NCBI GenBank assembly: GCA_963978545.1
Contig: OZ021732.1
Location: forward strand, 26,236,688-26,300,687
Direction: 5' to 3'
Length of the DNA: 64,000 nucleotides
DNA from: Linyphia triangularis
Taxonomy: Eukaryota; Arthropoda; Arachnida; Araneae; Linyphiidae
Part shown: piece by piece, positions 12,024 through 24,800 of the stretch
Layout: each line of letters begins with the position of its first letter
How positions within the stretch are numbered: the first letter of the stretch is position 1
Translations under genes and position numbers: made by a program
Notes under the pieces: generated by a model
The model's database searches: none
What the model was told of the DNA's origin: nothing
Seen by the model: only the letters and a program-made list of their open reading frames with translations

Positions 12024-13330
12024 TTTTTAGTAAATACTTAATAGGAAATATCATCAAGTATTAATTTTGGATTCAAAATTGATCAGAGGAGTGAATAGTG
12101 ATGTAAAATTCTTATAATTCTATACAAAACAGGGTATAGAAATACTCAGTTTGCAGATAATTACCCGTCAACTGGCAAGGCCACAGCCGATATATGCTGC
12201 TCTAAAGAAACCAGTTTCACAAGCACTTAATAAATTATTAATTGATTATAAGATTGCTGTGATATCATACTCAATTGTTTTATCGAAAATATTTTTTTTA
12301 AATATATCGAGAAAAAGCTTAATGGTCCAAATTTTTACATTGTAATTTCAAGGTAGGTCGAGTTACAGGAAACAAATCAGTTGTTTTATTTGGCCTAATC
12401 AAATGTTACTCAAAATGTTGCTATATTGGATAATAAAAGACAAACACAATTAGGTTAATTACACATCTTCCATGTTCTGACCTGTTAATTATAGCTTTTG
12501 TTACACAACCAATGATTGAATGTATGAAGTAATGGAATTTATGTAGCTTGAAGTAATTTTTGTAAAATACAACGGCTGTTTTAAAGGATTCAAATTGATG
12601 TAAAATTTTACTAGATACATAAGGAAATACAAAATTATTTCTAGATTTTTAAAATTGGACCTATGAGTAAAATGATGAAAATCGAATATAAATGACAAAG
12701 TAAAAGAATAATTACCCAAGAAGCTGGATTAGTTCACTTACATGATGGTGAATTTTGTATTCACTCATAATTTACATCACATCTAAAATTAAATAAAAAA
12801 AGTTAATTTTTTGGCAATTTCTTATAAAATAAAAACTCTGGAATCAGATGTCGGCATAGAATATTGAATGCGACAAAGTGTTGTTTATTTACATAGACTT
12901 GTTTTCATATATTTACATTTGATAAACCTTTTCTTTCAGCAAAATTATTGAAAAAAGATTCATAAAAAGCACTAGTTTGGATGATAAATACTGAATAAAG
13001 CTATAATATTAAAATCTAATTATTTAGGCGCCAAATGAAGATTTTTAAAAAACGAATCTTATTGCGCTTTGTAAACAACGCATTATAAGTTGAGTTGTAC
13101 ATAAGCTGAATATAATAAGATCATTTTTATGAATATACAATTTGTTATCATGTTTTCCTATTTTTCAGTAATTACCTGTAATAAAAATTTGAATTGTTTT
13201 GTAAGTTGAAATGAATTTTCGATACCTATTATAAGAAAATGTTTAAAAGTTAAAAAAAAACCAGTTGTCAAAAATGAGTGTTTTGACATTGTGGCTCTAG
13301 AAGAAGATGAGAATTTCATTCCGTCTGTAC
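12024..13330. other. Upstream flank of GAK, no gene seen
   Basis: AT-rich sequence with no repeat termini or coding region recognised. Any distal promoter or a 5' untranslated exon of GAK could lie here, but no TATA box or initiator can be assigned from the sequence alone. Confidence 0.5.
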
Positions 13331-13445
13331 CGTTCACTCATGGCTCCATAGGTTTCTGTTATGTTTTTTTTTAGGACACAATGATAATTTTTGTGAATTT
13401 TAAATTAAAATTTCGTTGACTGGATTTGGAATAAAAATTTGAAGC
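13331..13445 (+). promoter_or_regulatory. Probable GAK 5' leader with short upstream ORFs
   Basis: Directly upstream of the GAK start. A three-codon ATG-GCT-CCA-TAG sits at 13,340-13,351, and a second short upstream frame starts at 13,381 and stops at 13,419. An in-frame TGA at 13,440-13,442 lies one codon before the GAK ATG, so translation cannot start further upstream without splicing. The ATG has A at -3. Transcription of this leader is inferred. Confidence 0.4.
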
Positions 13446-13575
13446 ATGTCGGATCTCTTCAAATCAGCGTTTGGATATTTTTCCAGCAACATTCCCAGGG
13501 AGGAACATGAATTTGTTGGCCAAATCGTTGAACTTGACAACCAAAAATTTCGAGTAAAAAGAGTTATTGCAGAAG
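13446..13575 (+). CDS. GAK: GAK exon 1 (start; kinase N-terminus)
   Basis: Encodes residues 1-43 plus one base. It begins MSDLFKSAFGYF and ends at the start of the glycine-rich loop (VIAEG, codon split with exon 2). An in-frame stop one codon upstream and A at -3 support this ATG. Donor is gtgaga, phase 1. Intron 1 (13,576-17,422, 3.85 kb) holds a dispersed repeat at 15.7 kb and a piggyBac-like MITE at 16.9 kb. Confidence 0.93.
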
Positions 13576-16500
13576 GTGAGACGCCCTCGGTTAAATTATT
13601 TTCTTACTTTTATTTGTTTGTGAGTTTATAACGTGAAGGTATCGAAGCAAAATAAGTAAATGCTGTTTATTATTGTTACGCCTTCTGCAGATTTTCAATT
13701 GTTGAGTACTTAAGGAAAATGTAAACAAACACTTACAAGTTTCATTGCAAGGATCAATCCATTGCCCTAAAAAATATTTTTATTGAACTCGATGCTATTT
13801 TATTTAGGGATTTTAATTTCAGGTGAATAATATATGTGTAAGCATTTTATTGTAGGCTCCCATTTTATATTAAATCAGTCGTTTGTTTATTGGTAAGATT
13901 CACTTCTTTTAGTGTAAAATATCGTTACATATTAACTGTAAGTATAACAGTATTAAAAAAGGTTATTTAATTAGACTATCTTTGTGTGTTAAAAGGTGTT
14001 TGTTATGGACACTTATTTATCACTTCCTATCTTTGTAACTTCAGGCACTCATTTCATAGGATTAGTTTAAAGTTTTATGTGACTACATGTTACAAGTTTG
14101 TATGTGGAAATAGTTCTTTTGGCAAATTATATTTAAAACAACATTTTTATGATTATTTTGTATAACGATTTGTGGTATCTTGGATGCAGTTTACATTGTA
14201 TCCAAATTTTAGTAGCTTTTGTTTAATACCAAGCATAAATTACATTAGAAATTTAGTTGAACTAAAAAAGATTTCTCATTAGAACTTTTCCATTCCTTAA
14301 TCATTCTCGCTCTTTCGCTCCAACCTTATTTACATCTTGAATTGTCTCATTTGCATGGTTCAACATTTATTTTGATATCAAAACAATATATTTGGATCTC
14401 TTGGTTCACAAGTTGTGGGAGTCCAATTGAACTTGCACCACTTATGTGATAATTGAACCATTTATTTTAACTCCTTTGTACATAATAGAGTGGTATAAAA
14501 AAATTAAAAAGATTTAATTGATAGCCTTGCAAGATTCTTCTCCTTATTAACATTGTTTGATAGGTAAAATTGCATTGTTTGATAGGTAAAATTGTAAGCA
14601 GGGGTATGTTAAATGATTTTACAATGTCTAGTTGCCTTCTAATATTGTAAAACAATATTCCTGTAGATAATTGCAAAACAATTTTCCTGTTTATAAGTGT
14701 ATATATTTCTTTTTAAGGTTCTATTTTATTAAATTTATTTTTTATCAGCGATAATAGGCTTGTAAATGTTGGCAGCACCTGAGTAAATAGAGAAATTTTG
14801 AGTTGTTTCCCAGTGCCTGCTGATAACCAAATCGTTTGCACTTGATTATTTGGAAAAGTTTTCATGTGAGGATATAAATACCACCAAGGCACAGAATTTT
14901 AAATAATCAGATCCTAAGTGCTGTTTTGAAAGGAGCTCAGCGCTTGCTAGTCTGAATTATCAGTGTGTGGGAAGTTGTACACACAGAAGCTTTCAATAGC
15001 AAAGTTATTGTTGTTTCGAGAAGTTTTGTAGCCCTCGAAATGAAGAATTATAGTTTTTTTATTTTGTAAAACATGTGTACAAATTTTCTCCGATAAATTT
15101 TTTAACATTGGGGTTAGAAGTGGGTTTTTGTCATCTTTAATGCTAACTTCTAGAGGAATGTGGAAAAGAAAATGAAGCAATTGGTGGAAATGATTGCTGA
15201 AATGAAAGCAAGAATCCACTACTACTAGACTTGTTGCCGGTCAAGAACTTTAGCCTTCAAGTGTGAGACCACATCCGTAGCATTAATTAGAATTCGAGAA
15301 GAAATGAAGACCTAATTGGCTACAATGGGGAAATCTTGTATGATAGAAACTTCTACCCTGTCTCCTACATTCTGTGAAGGAGGAAGTTCTCTGTGAAGTT
15401 AGGAAGGAAATTAAGGATAAATTTGAAGAAGGTAATGGGAAGCTTGGAGGAAAAATTCAGACATCTGGAAAATAGTGGATCCAAAGCAGAGCAGCAGTCT
15501 CATTTCTGCAAGTTATAGAACCCCTCTTAACCAACCTCCGTTTGACAGGCCAAAAGCTTTTTTAAGTATAAAACGTAAAGAAATTATATAAAATAAAATA
15601 TAAAAAAAAATAACCTTTTCCCTAGTGTGCTTTTTTACTTCGGTCATTTCATAAACCTTTCAGAGCAGTCTATAGGCCATTTCGTATATACCTTAATTAC
15701 GTGTATTTTACTTTATTTTTAATGCCTTCTTGGTTAAAATTGAGAAGAAAGGAATTGGAAAGAGCTGATTATGTATGACCATCTAGAATACAGAATGCTT
15801 TTACTAAGCATTTAGAAAGAATATGTTTACTGTTGTTAATTAATTTCTAATTGTCCATTTTAAATTAGAATTTAAATATCACAGGAATGCAATCAAAATC
15901 TCTGATTACTTCTGATGCAAATATATAATGCTATCCCTACTATAGGATTTAAAGCCTATAGTAGGGATATGTATGGTAAAAAATATAGTTTTAATGCAGA
16001 ATTTGATCCAATTTAGAAAAGAAAAAAAAATTCACAATTTTTAGGACACAGGCCAAGTTTTTTAGTCAGAATATTCCTTGTGACCTGACAATGGTGAAGG
16101 CTAAAAAGATAAGATAAAGGTTAATTTATTCAAAAGTTGATTCATTCAAAGCTTAGAAAATTTTGCAAGAGGATAGGTTGAGAATAATTTAGAAACATTC
16201 TTATCTTAATTTTGCAGTATTATAAATTGATATTTTTATACTAATGAATATTTAACAAAAATTTTACTTAGTGCAGGTGGTTTTCTATTTTTAATTATTT
16301 TCTTAGTCTTATTCCAGCAGAACTAAGTCTGCAGCATTTAGTATATATGTTTCTGTATTTGATGTCATTTGAGTTGTAGGGTCATACGGGAGAATTCTTG
16401 GTAAAAAACAATAAAATCTGTATATCTCCAAGAGTATGTTAGACAAAATAATTTAATTGGACATAGAGCAAGCTTAAGTAATATGTGATTTATTGAGATA

Positions 16501-18795
16501 ATTACTTCACCTGAAAGCAATTTACATATTGCTTAACTTCATTAATCAAGTGACCAAGATTTACACTGGCTTCAGGATAATTATTGGTCACATATGGTTT
16601 AAATATTGGTCACAACTTGTTTTTATACTTTTGAATGTCAAAAGTAAGTTAATAGAACAAGTTATCAATATTTAGTGCTCACAAAGTTCCTATGTATGTA
16701 TGTAATAGTTTAATCAAGGAAGAAAAGCTATTAATTCATATTATATTGTATTATTTTTTTTAAATGTGTATATTGCAAATAAGCATACTTTAAATCCATA
16801 ATTTGAATGAATTTATCATAGTTGTAAGCAATATTAATTGCATTAGTAGTATCTACCACAAAGGGATTAGTTCTCTGTTAACACATTCGCTGCTTCAGCA
16901 TGGCGCTACCTCCCATGCCGGCGACGCTCTGGGATGACGATCGAGTATGATAAGTAAACTGCTTTATTTTTAGTTCAGATTTGGAGGTTGAACGATGAGG
17001 TTTTTGAGGCACGTTAGTGAAGCATTATTTTTATATTTTTAGGAAATAAAAGGTTTTTCCTTTTTTCTGGTTTTACTATTAAAATACAAGGAACGTTTTT
17101 AATCATTAAAACACTTTTTTTAAATTCTGCTTCTGAGGATGGATATATAAATTTTGGTGGCAGCGAATGTGTTAAATTACTGGCTTATATATTTCAAATT
17201 GATAATTTCTATGATATCTCGCTTAGGGTAACGAAAGCTACCAGTGGCTTGTTCAAGAAATTTAATTTCAACTCTCTTCTCATCTAGTATATCTGTAATT
17301 TTCCCAATGTAATGTAAAATGGGTTACTGTCGTAATTATTACTAATTGTGCAAATTCAGAAATATTGTATGAAGATAACTTTATTTGGATGTTTTAACTT
17401 ATTAGTTTGTTTATTTTTATAGGTGGGTTTGGTTATGTTTTTGTTGCCCAAGAAATTTCAACTGGCAAGGAATATGCATTAAAAGTAAGTTTTTGTTTTA
17501 TATAGTACTAGCTGTGTGACCCTGCTCTGCTGGGGACCCGTTGAAATACATAGAAGTTTACATTTAAGAAAAAGTGGAACAGATGTAGTATAAAGCATTT
17601 GGCAATATTTTTTATTTAATGATCAGAAAAATCGCAAAAATAAAAAACATGGTAACTAAAACAATAAATAATAAAATTAAGTTAACATATACACATTAAG
17701 GGTACTCTTCTGTTAGGCGGTTACCAGTTGGCGCCAAGTCTAAATGTTTATCCATTTAAATGACATGTAAATGTATCGCCAATTCTAAATATAGAAATTA
17801 TAAATTATTTGAAAGTTGTTAGTTTATATTATTTAGGCTTTCTTTTTGGTGATTTTTTGGCTGGTACCTGGCAAATGGATTAGTACCAAATTAAGTTAAA
17901 ATATAAATAATAATAAAATTAAAATATAACTGAAAATAAAAATCGTTGCAAGAAACCGCATTTATCTGTAAAAAAGCACTAATTAAAATCGCCCTAAAGA
18001 AATGTCTTATAGTGCATCTGAACCCAAAAAGTTTTGTATTCTTCAAAATTTTTTGGTACACAGAGAAAAAGTAGTATTATGCCCTGCCTCTTATCTACTT
18101 CATAATCATGATAAAAAAACACATCAAAGAAATAAAATCGAAAATGAAATACTACGCTTCTGGTGTAAATTGTAAGATAGTCTGGCATAAATAATAAAAC
18201 ATGCATGGTACAAAAAATGTATTCAAATTTAGATTAAATAATATGGAACTTGGATACACATTACAAAAACACTATACAAAAAATAAAAACAATCAAAAGC
18301 AGGAATGTTGATATTCTGTTAAAAGAAACAAATAAATATTTACAAGAAAATAAAAAAAAATTAACAAATGTCGTAATGACTTGAAAGTTTTCAGTGAATT
18401 TCAATAATTTGTTTACACTCAGATTATTAGCACTACACTAAAACAGCGCATGCGCAGAACGTCGATTTGCAGTAAATATATGGAAAATTATAATAATATT
18501 TGAACCGCTTATCGGACAGATGATTGTAATGCATAAAATTAATCAGAAAGATAAGGGTGACACATTAAAATAACTTTTAGTTTTATTCTGATGTAATAAA
18601 AAAATATTGTTGCCATTTCAAGATTTTTTTTTCGTGTCACTAAATTTTAATAAAAACAACTTTTTAATCGAATGGAACCGTTGTTCTATACAATCTCCAT
18701 GCACTAAAGCTTATATGTACAAAATTTCGTACCTCTAGCTGGAAAACTGTGGATTTGTATAAGGTTCAGACATACAGACAACTCAGTTTTATATA

Positions 18796-18855
<60 letters not shown>

Positions 18856-21800
18856 TATACTTCTTTGTCAATCAATTGTTAAGCTTTTTAACAAATTCAA
18901 TTTTGATTACATTAGAATTTAATCTTAATTGCATATTTGAATCTTTTGTTTTTTGTTATAGAGGCTGCTTGCTGGAGACAATGAGGCTAATAAGAGTATT
19001 ATGCATGAAATTAAATATCTTGTATCCTTTTACTTATTTGTTGTGTGAAATATAATTTTAGTTCTTTTGCATTGTTTTGAAAATTTTATCAGTATTAAAA
19101 TTGCACAATTTTTTTTGTTAAATATATATGTGTCAAAATCTTTTCGAATCGACGTTAAGTTAATACCCAGTTTCAAAATGTGTATTATATTTTTTAATCC
19201 CTTCACAGTATGTTACTTTCTCATGTTCGATAACCCATTCATTTAGGACTTATTGTGTTGTAAGCATGTCCCATAATTAATATTCAGTACTCTTGTGTCA
19301 GACGATTTTATCATTTACACCCTTGGTATTTTGAATTTTACTATTTTTAGCACCATGCCTAGGGATAGTTTCCAGTGTTATTCACGAGGTTATTATTATT
19401 TGCTTTCCTCATATCTGTCGTCCTAGTCACTCGTAAAACGTCTCTCTTTGAGCTTGCCTAAATAAATGTAATGATTGCAACTTCAAAGACTGTTTTCCTG
19501 ACTTGCCACACTGCCTTAATATACACTTAAATGTGAATATTATGTATATAATTTTTTGTTCTTTCTTAATTTCCTTCCTTTTCAAAGCGCTTTCGGGGTA
19601 AAAATTGGACTACCTTGAAGACAAATGCCATACGTCCCATAGCAGAAAAGTACTTTGTTTAGATATTGCAGCCTTCTATTTGGTTGTAGGTTTTCTTCTG
19701 TATTTGTTCTTCTTAATTTTTATTATTTTAATTTTTACTATTTGGTATGTGCATAAGTGGAAACTTAAAGTGCCCTGGAGCATAATCTCAATATGTGTTT
19801 TTTTGTGTTATTTTCTCTGTATTTATTTACATTATATATTTATATATACAGTCAAACCCCGTTAATGCGAAGTCGATGGGGCTGCCGAAATTGTTCGTGT
19901 TATACAAATATATTAATGTTAACTTTTAAGTACAGAGAACTGCTTCACGTTAAACGGGACTTCATGTTAAGCAATTTCGTATTAACTGGGTTTGACCATA
20001 TATGTATATTGTTAACCTAATTTGAAATAATTGAGATATTACTTGTTTTTCACACTTATGATACGAGCCTTTTTATTGCCAAATGAAGTAAATTCTCAGA
20101 TGCTAAATTAAAGTGATTTTAATATAGTGGGGAAAAAATTAGTATTTAATTTTCTTAAACTAACCAAAATGCCATTTATCATCCAAATTGCTAAAATATC
20201 AGTTATATCTATTGGCATATCAGAAGTGTACATTTTTAATTTAAGTAATTTTGATGAATGTCTTTAGTATTGTTTTGTTTATCTTAACAAATGTGTGTTA
20301 GAAAAAACTTTCAGGACATCCTAATATTATCCAGTTCTATGCTGCTGCTTCAATAGATAAAGAAAGTTCCGATCAAGGAAAAGCTGAATACTTATTGCTT
20401 ACTGAACTTTGTACAGGTATATGTTTTGCTGTATTTACACTTTTGGTTTTTTACCTTGTTGCATATAACTTAGCATTTATTTTAATTATGAATAGTTAGA
20501 ATGATTTTTAGAATTTATAAGTAGTATTCAATAATTCATTTCAGAAGCATCTTTATATGTTCTGGTTTGATGATTAATGTAAAAAAAAATTTTATACATC
20601 AAATTTTAATGGTCATTTATTTAATATTAGAAATTTTCATTAGCAAAAAAATTCTTTATTTTTTTCTTTGTTCTTATTCTTTGTAAAAGGACGACGAAAG
20701 GGAAACATCTTACCAGTAAACTAACTCCATTTAATTAAAAGCAAACATGTTAAAAAGGTTGAAACTACTGGGGGGATAACATTCGCCACAACCAGCAGCA
20801 ACAAAAACCGGGTAACAACACACTGCCACCTGCCGACTATATATCGGAACGAGTCCCTCTTGAATCACTTCAGTTCTAGCACATTTTTTCAATTCTTAAT
20901 CAGCAGTTGCAGTTCTAGCACCTGTATGCTTTTTTAATTTTGAAAAACAATTTAAAACCTATAATTCTCTCAAAAATTGTTTCTGAAACATAAATGCATT
21001 AAAGATATTTTGAAAGACAAAGAGAAGATTTTTAAAGACAAGTATCCAAGTTCAGGTTCAGTTGAGAGAATTTAATTTTGTTTTATCTTTATTGTGTAAC
21101 AAAATCATGTTTATTTTTTATCATCTTTAAATTAGTTTAACTACTTGTTTTTCCATTTTTACTTGGTAGTTTATGTAAATTAAGATTTCCTTGTTTTATT
21201 TTATAGATTGGCATGAAATGCAAGGTTCCTATGGTCATTTAAAGTCTTTAAAAGTGCTTGATATTTTTCAGTCCTTAAAAGTAGTAGTTGAAAATGCTTA
21301 AAGATCCTTAATTTTTGTTACTTATCCGTACCACATCATTTTTTTTTTTTTGGGAATATAAGTACTAAGCATGCATCAACTTGTATATCGTTTGGTTTGT
21401 ATTTGCTGATTGATGGTGTAGAAATCGAATGGTTTTAGTTATACACTGTACTATGTGAGACGAACATGTGAGATTAGTTTTTATGTTTTGGCAAGCCAAA
21501 AAATCAAGGACCATCGTTAAAGTCTGTTTATAAGTTAAAATATAAATTGTGTATAAATTTTTTTTTATTAATGCTTTGGGCAAAGCAGCTGTAAAGTCAC
21601 ACATAAAGACCTGATGCATGAAAAAAAAATTTCGGAGGTCATTAAAAATATTATTTAGGTTCTTAAAAGTCCTTATTTTTCAATCTATTATTTCTGTGGG
21701 AACCCTGGAAATGATAATTCACATTGTGACTGTTTTATTATATAATAGGTGGTCAATTGACTGATGTTCTGAATGCTAGGCAGAGTCCTCTCTCTTGTGC

Positions 21801-24800
21801 TCAGGTAATCCAGATCTTTTATCAGACATGCTCAGCTGTTCAGCACATGCATTCCCAAAACCCACCAATTATTCATCGAGATTTAAAGGCAAGTTTTTCA
21901 TCTTTTGTAGATTGGCACTGTCAGTTATTTCTAACTTATGATGTGTGTAACTAATTTAAATAAAATTTAAGCAGTGCTTGTGATATCAAGTGAATTACAT
22001 TGAAATTCTAATTGTATTGATTAGTATTAATTAAAGGAAAAATAAATTTTTTAGAAAAGAAACTGTAATGTTTTGTCAAGTTAATGATGAGGTAATTTAT
22101 TTAAAATATAAGTTTTAGAATGAACCTGTGTAAAGAGATATAGATGCAGTTATGGTGCAAATAAGAAAAGATTGTTGCAAGGATGATTTTATCTAAGACT
22201 ACTTTTTAATGCTGTTTCAAATTTCTTATTTTTTAAATATTGAATAATATTATTGAATTAAAGCAATACATTCATATATTCATAAATTAATGCTGCTGAA
22301 ATAATTACTGATTAATACTTAATAAAATGGTTGTATGGCATCTTGATGTGTTAATAATTTGATGTTTAATCGTTATAGATTTGAGAAGCCTTAAATTGGA
22401 TCGAAAGAAATATTTTAATGATTGGGATTGCTTTTCTCTCTCCTAATATTTAGTTTAAGTTTAGGTTTATTATAAACTTACACTTTTGATCCAAATTTTG
22501 ACATTTGTTTGGTATATAGGCTTACTAATCTTCTGGTTCCCTGATGGTTTTCTCTTGTGAAAAATGTAATCGTGGAATAAAAAAATGTTTCAACAACAAT
22601 TGTCAAATAAATTATTTTCTTGCACACATTTTTAAATCAGTTTAACATGATTAAAAATAAAAAAAATGTGTGGTCATTTTAACAATTGAGCATAATTAAA
22701 TTAAAGAAAATAATCATGTGCATTTTAGTGTATTAGTATTTAAGTTAGATTTATTTTGTTAGTTCTTCCTGAAACAATAGATACTTTAAAGAGGTATTTA
22801 AGAATACTAAATAATATATTAATAAAATCCCACCTAATCATTGATACAGTCAAACCCCTTTAACGTGTAATTGCTTTACACAAAATCCTGTTTAATGCAA
22901 AATAAAAGCAATTTCCATGCCATGAAGCTTAAACATAACGTTAATTTATCCGTTAAACACGAAATCGCATAACATAACACCCCGCTTAAGATGAAAAAAA
23001 TTGCTCTTAGAACCACTGTTTTTTTAGATGAAATCTTCTTTGAGATGAAATTTAAAAGTGTTATGAAAACATTTCTCAAGTTGAAACTCTATATGAAACT
23101 AGAAAAATGCCCAAGTGATCACACTTCCAGGAAATCGTTCTGAAATGAGCCGATTTCCTCTAATTTGGATAGAATCTTTTCGGTAGACTGGCTTTGTGAT
23201 GTTATATGCCTTTCCGGTATCCAACCGTAAGCTTAGAAAACAAAACTCTGCCGCATTTACATTTTAAATCTTGTCAATATGAGTCGAAAGCAGCAATCCC
23301 TGTCTCTAGGGGGAAAAAAAATTAAATTAAATTGATATAAATTAAAAAAAACAAAAAAAAACAGGAATTGTGACAAAGTATGGAATCAACAACACTTTAT
23401 CAATGATTTTACAAAATCGCTAAAAAATTTGAAGCAGCTTATGCTGTAAATCAATTTGAACTTGCAAGGAAAAGAATGTGGACTGCTAGTAAATACATTG
23501 ACTTTTTTTTGTTCTTTTGTATGTATATTCTGTTAAACCATGGTACTAAATGTAAGCCTTACAATGTAAGTGTTCTAAAAAACAACAGTAATAACTAAAT
23601 ATATAAGTTAGTAATTGAAATCTGAATTAGTTAGATGAAAATAGTTTGAGACGGTTACCACGAAATTCGGTTAACGTAAAAAATTTCGGCAATCCCATCG
23701 ATTTCGTATTAACAAGGTTTGACTGTAGATATGTTTAACTTCATTTACATTAAACCTTATAATAATGATTAAGTTAAGAAATAAGAGCTAACTTTAGTAT
23801 GAAATACTAATTTTTTTTTATATTTATAAAAGCTCTTTAAAATTTTACAAAATTTCATTTTATTTGTAGATAGAAAATTTGCTTCTTAGTTCCGATGGTA
23901 AAATCAAGTTATGTGACTTCGGAAGTGCAACTACTAAATCATGTCATCCTGATAATACATGGACAGCTATTCAAAGAAGTTTAGTTGAAGATGAAGTAAG
24001 GCTTCAGAAATATCATATTAATATAATATTAACTATTTTCTAAAAATTTCAACTAACTTCATTTTTTTTTTCCATCTCAAGATGTGTAAAAATACTACTC
24101 CTATGTACAGACCTCCAGAAATATTAGACACATATAATAACTATCCTATTAACCAGGCTATGGATGTTTGGGTAAGTATATCTCAAACATTTAACTAACT
24201 TCTGGGCACTATTGTTGAAATAATCTTTAACTTTTATGAAAATAAGTGTTATGTGTTTTTATTGTGTTTACTACAGAATCTCAAATGTGTTTGTTATATT
24301 TCTTATTTAATGAAAAGTTTTAAATTATTTTGTTTGAAATTGATTTTTATGTCTTGTCAAAAAGTTAACTTTTTTGCAGCAATTAAGTTTTGTGTTAATT
24401 GTGGTATAGAATTTATAAGTGTGAAGCATTTTCTTTTTAAAGTTAGTCTTTTACAATATTGGAAATATTTTAATAGTTTATACTACTTTATTTAGCAAAT
24501 TTATAAAAATAATCAAGATATCTCTTCTGTTTAGGTATGGCGTGAAGTATATCTTTTATTTGCTTGATAATTATATTTGATTTTTATATGACTTGTTTGT
24601 TTCTAATTTGTATCAATTTTAATTTTACAACCGTTTTGTAGTTTTAGTTTTAAATTTGTTCGTTTTAATGGATTTCATATTGAAATATGATATTCATTGA
24701 ATTTATATTTCTTTATTCATTGTTGACTTTTTTTTAAAAAAACTGTACGATTCTATTTGCATTGGATTTAGTCAATTTTTTTATCTAATATTTTATTTTG

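Larger units (their letters stand above)
21889..23869 (+). other. GAK intron 5, GC-AG type
   Basis: Starts GCAAGT after AAG, a strong match to the U1-compatible GC donor context, and ends ttatttgtag. No GT donor nearby restores the frame. Contains an 879-bp Tigger-like transposon (22,847-23,725), separately annotated. The rest is AT-rich with no gene. Confidence 0.88.

Noticed and set aside
22876..23079. Minus-strand 67-codon hydrophobic frame
   Set aside because: Falls across the terminus region of the Tigger-like element and reads opposite to its transposase remnant.
24253..24495. 80-codon plus-strand frame rich in Phe/Leu/Cys
   Set aside because: Intron 7 sequence; composition is what AT-rich DNA gives by chance.
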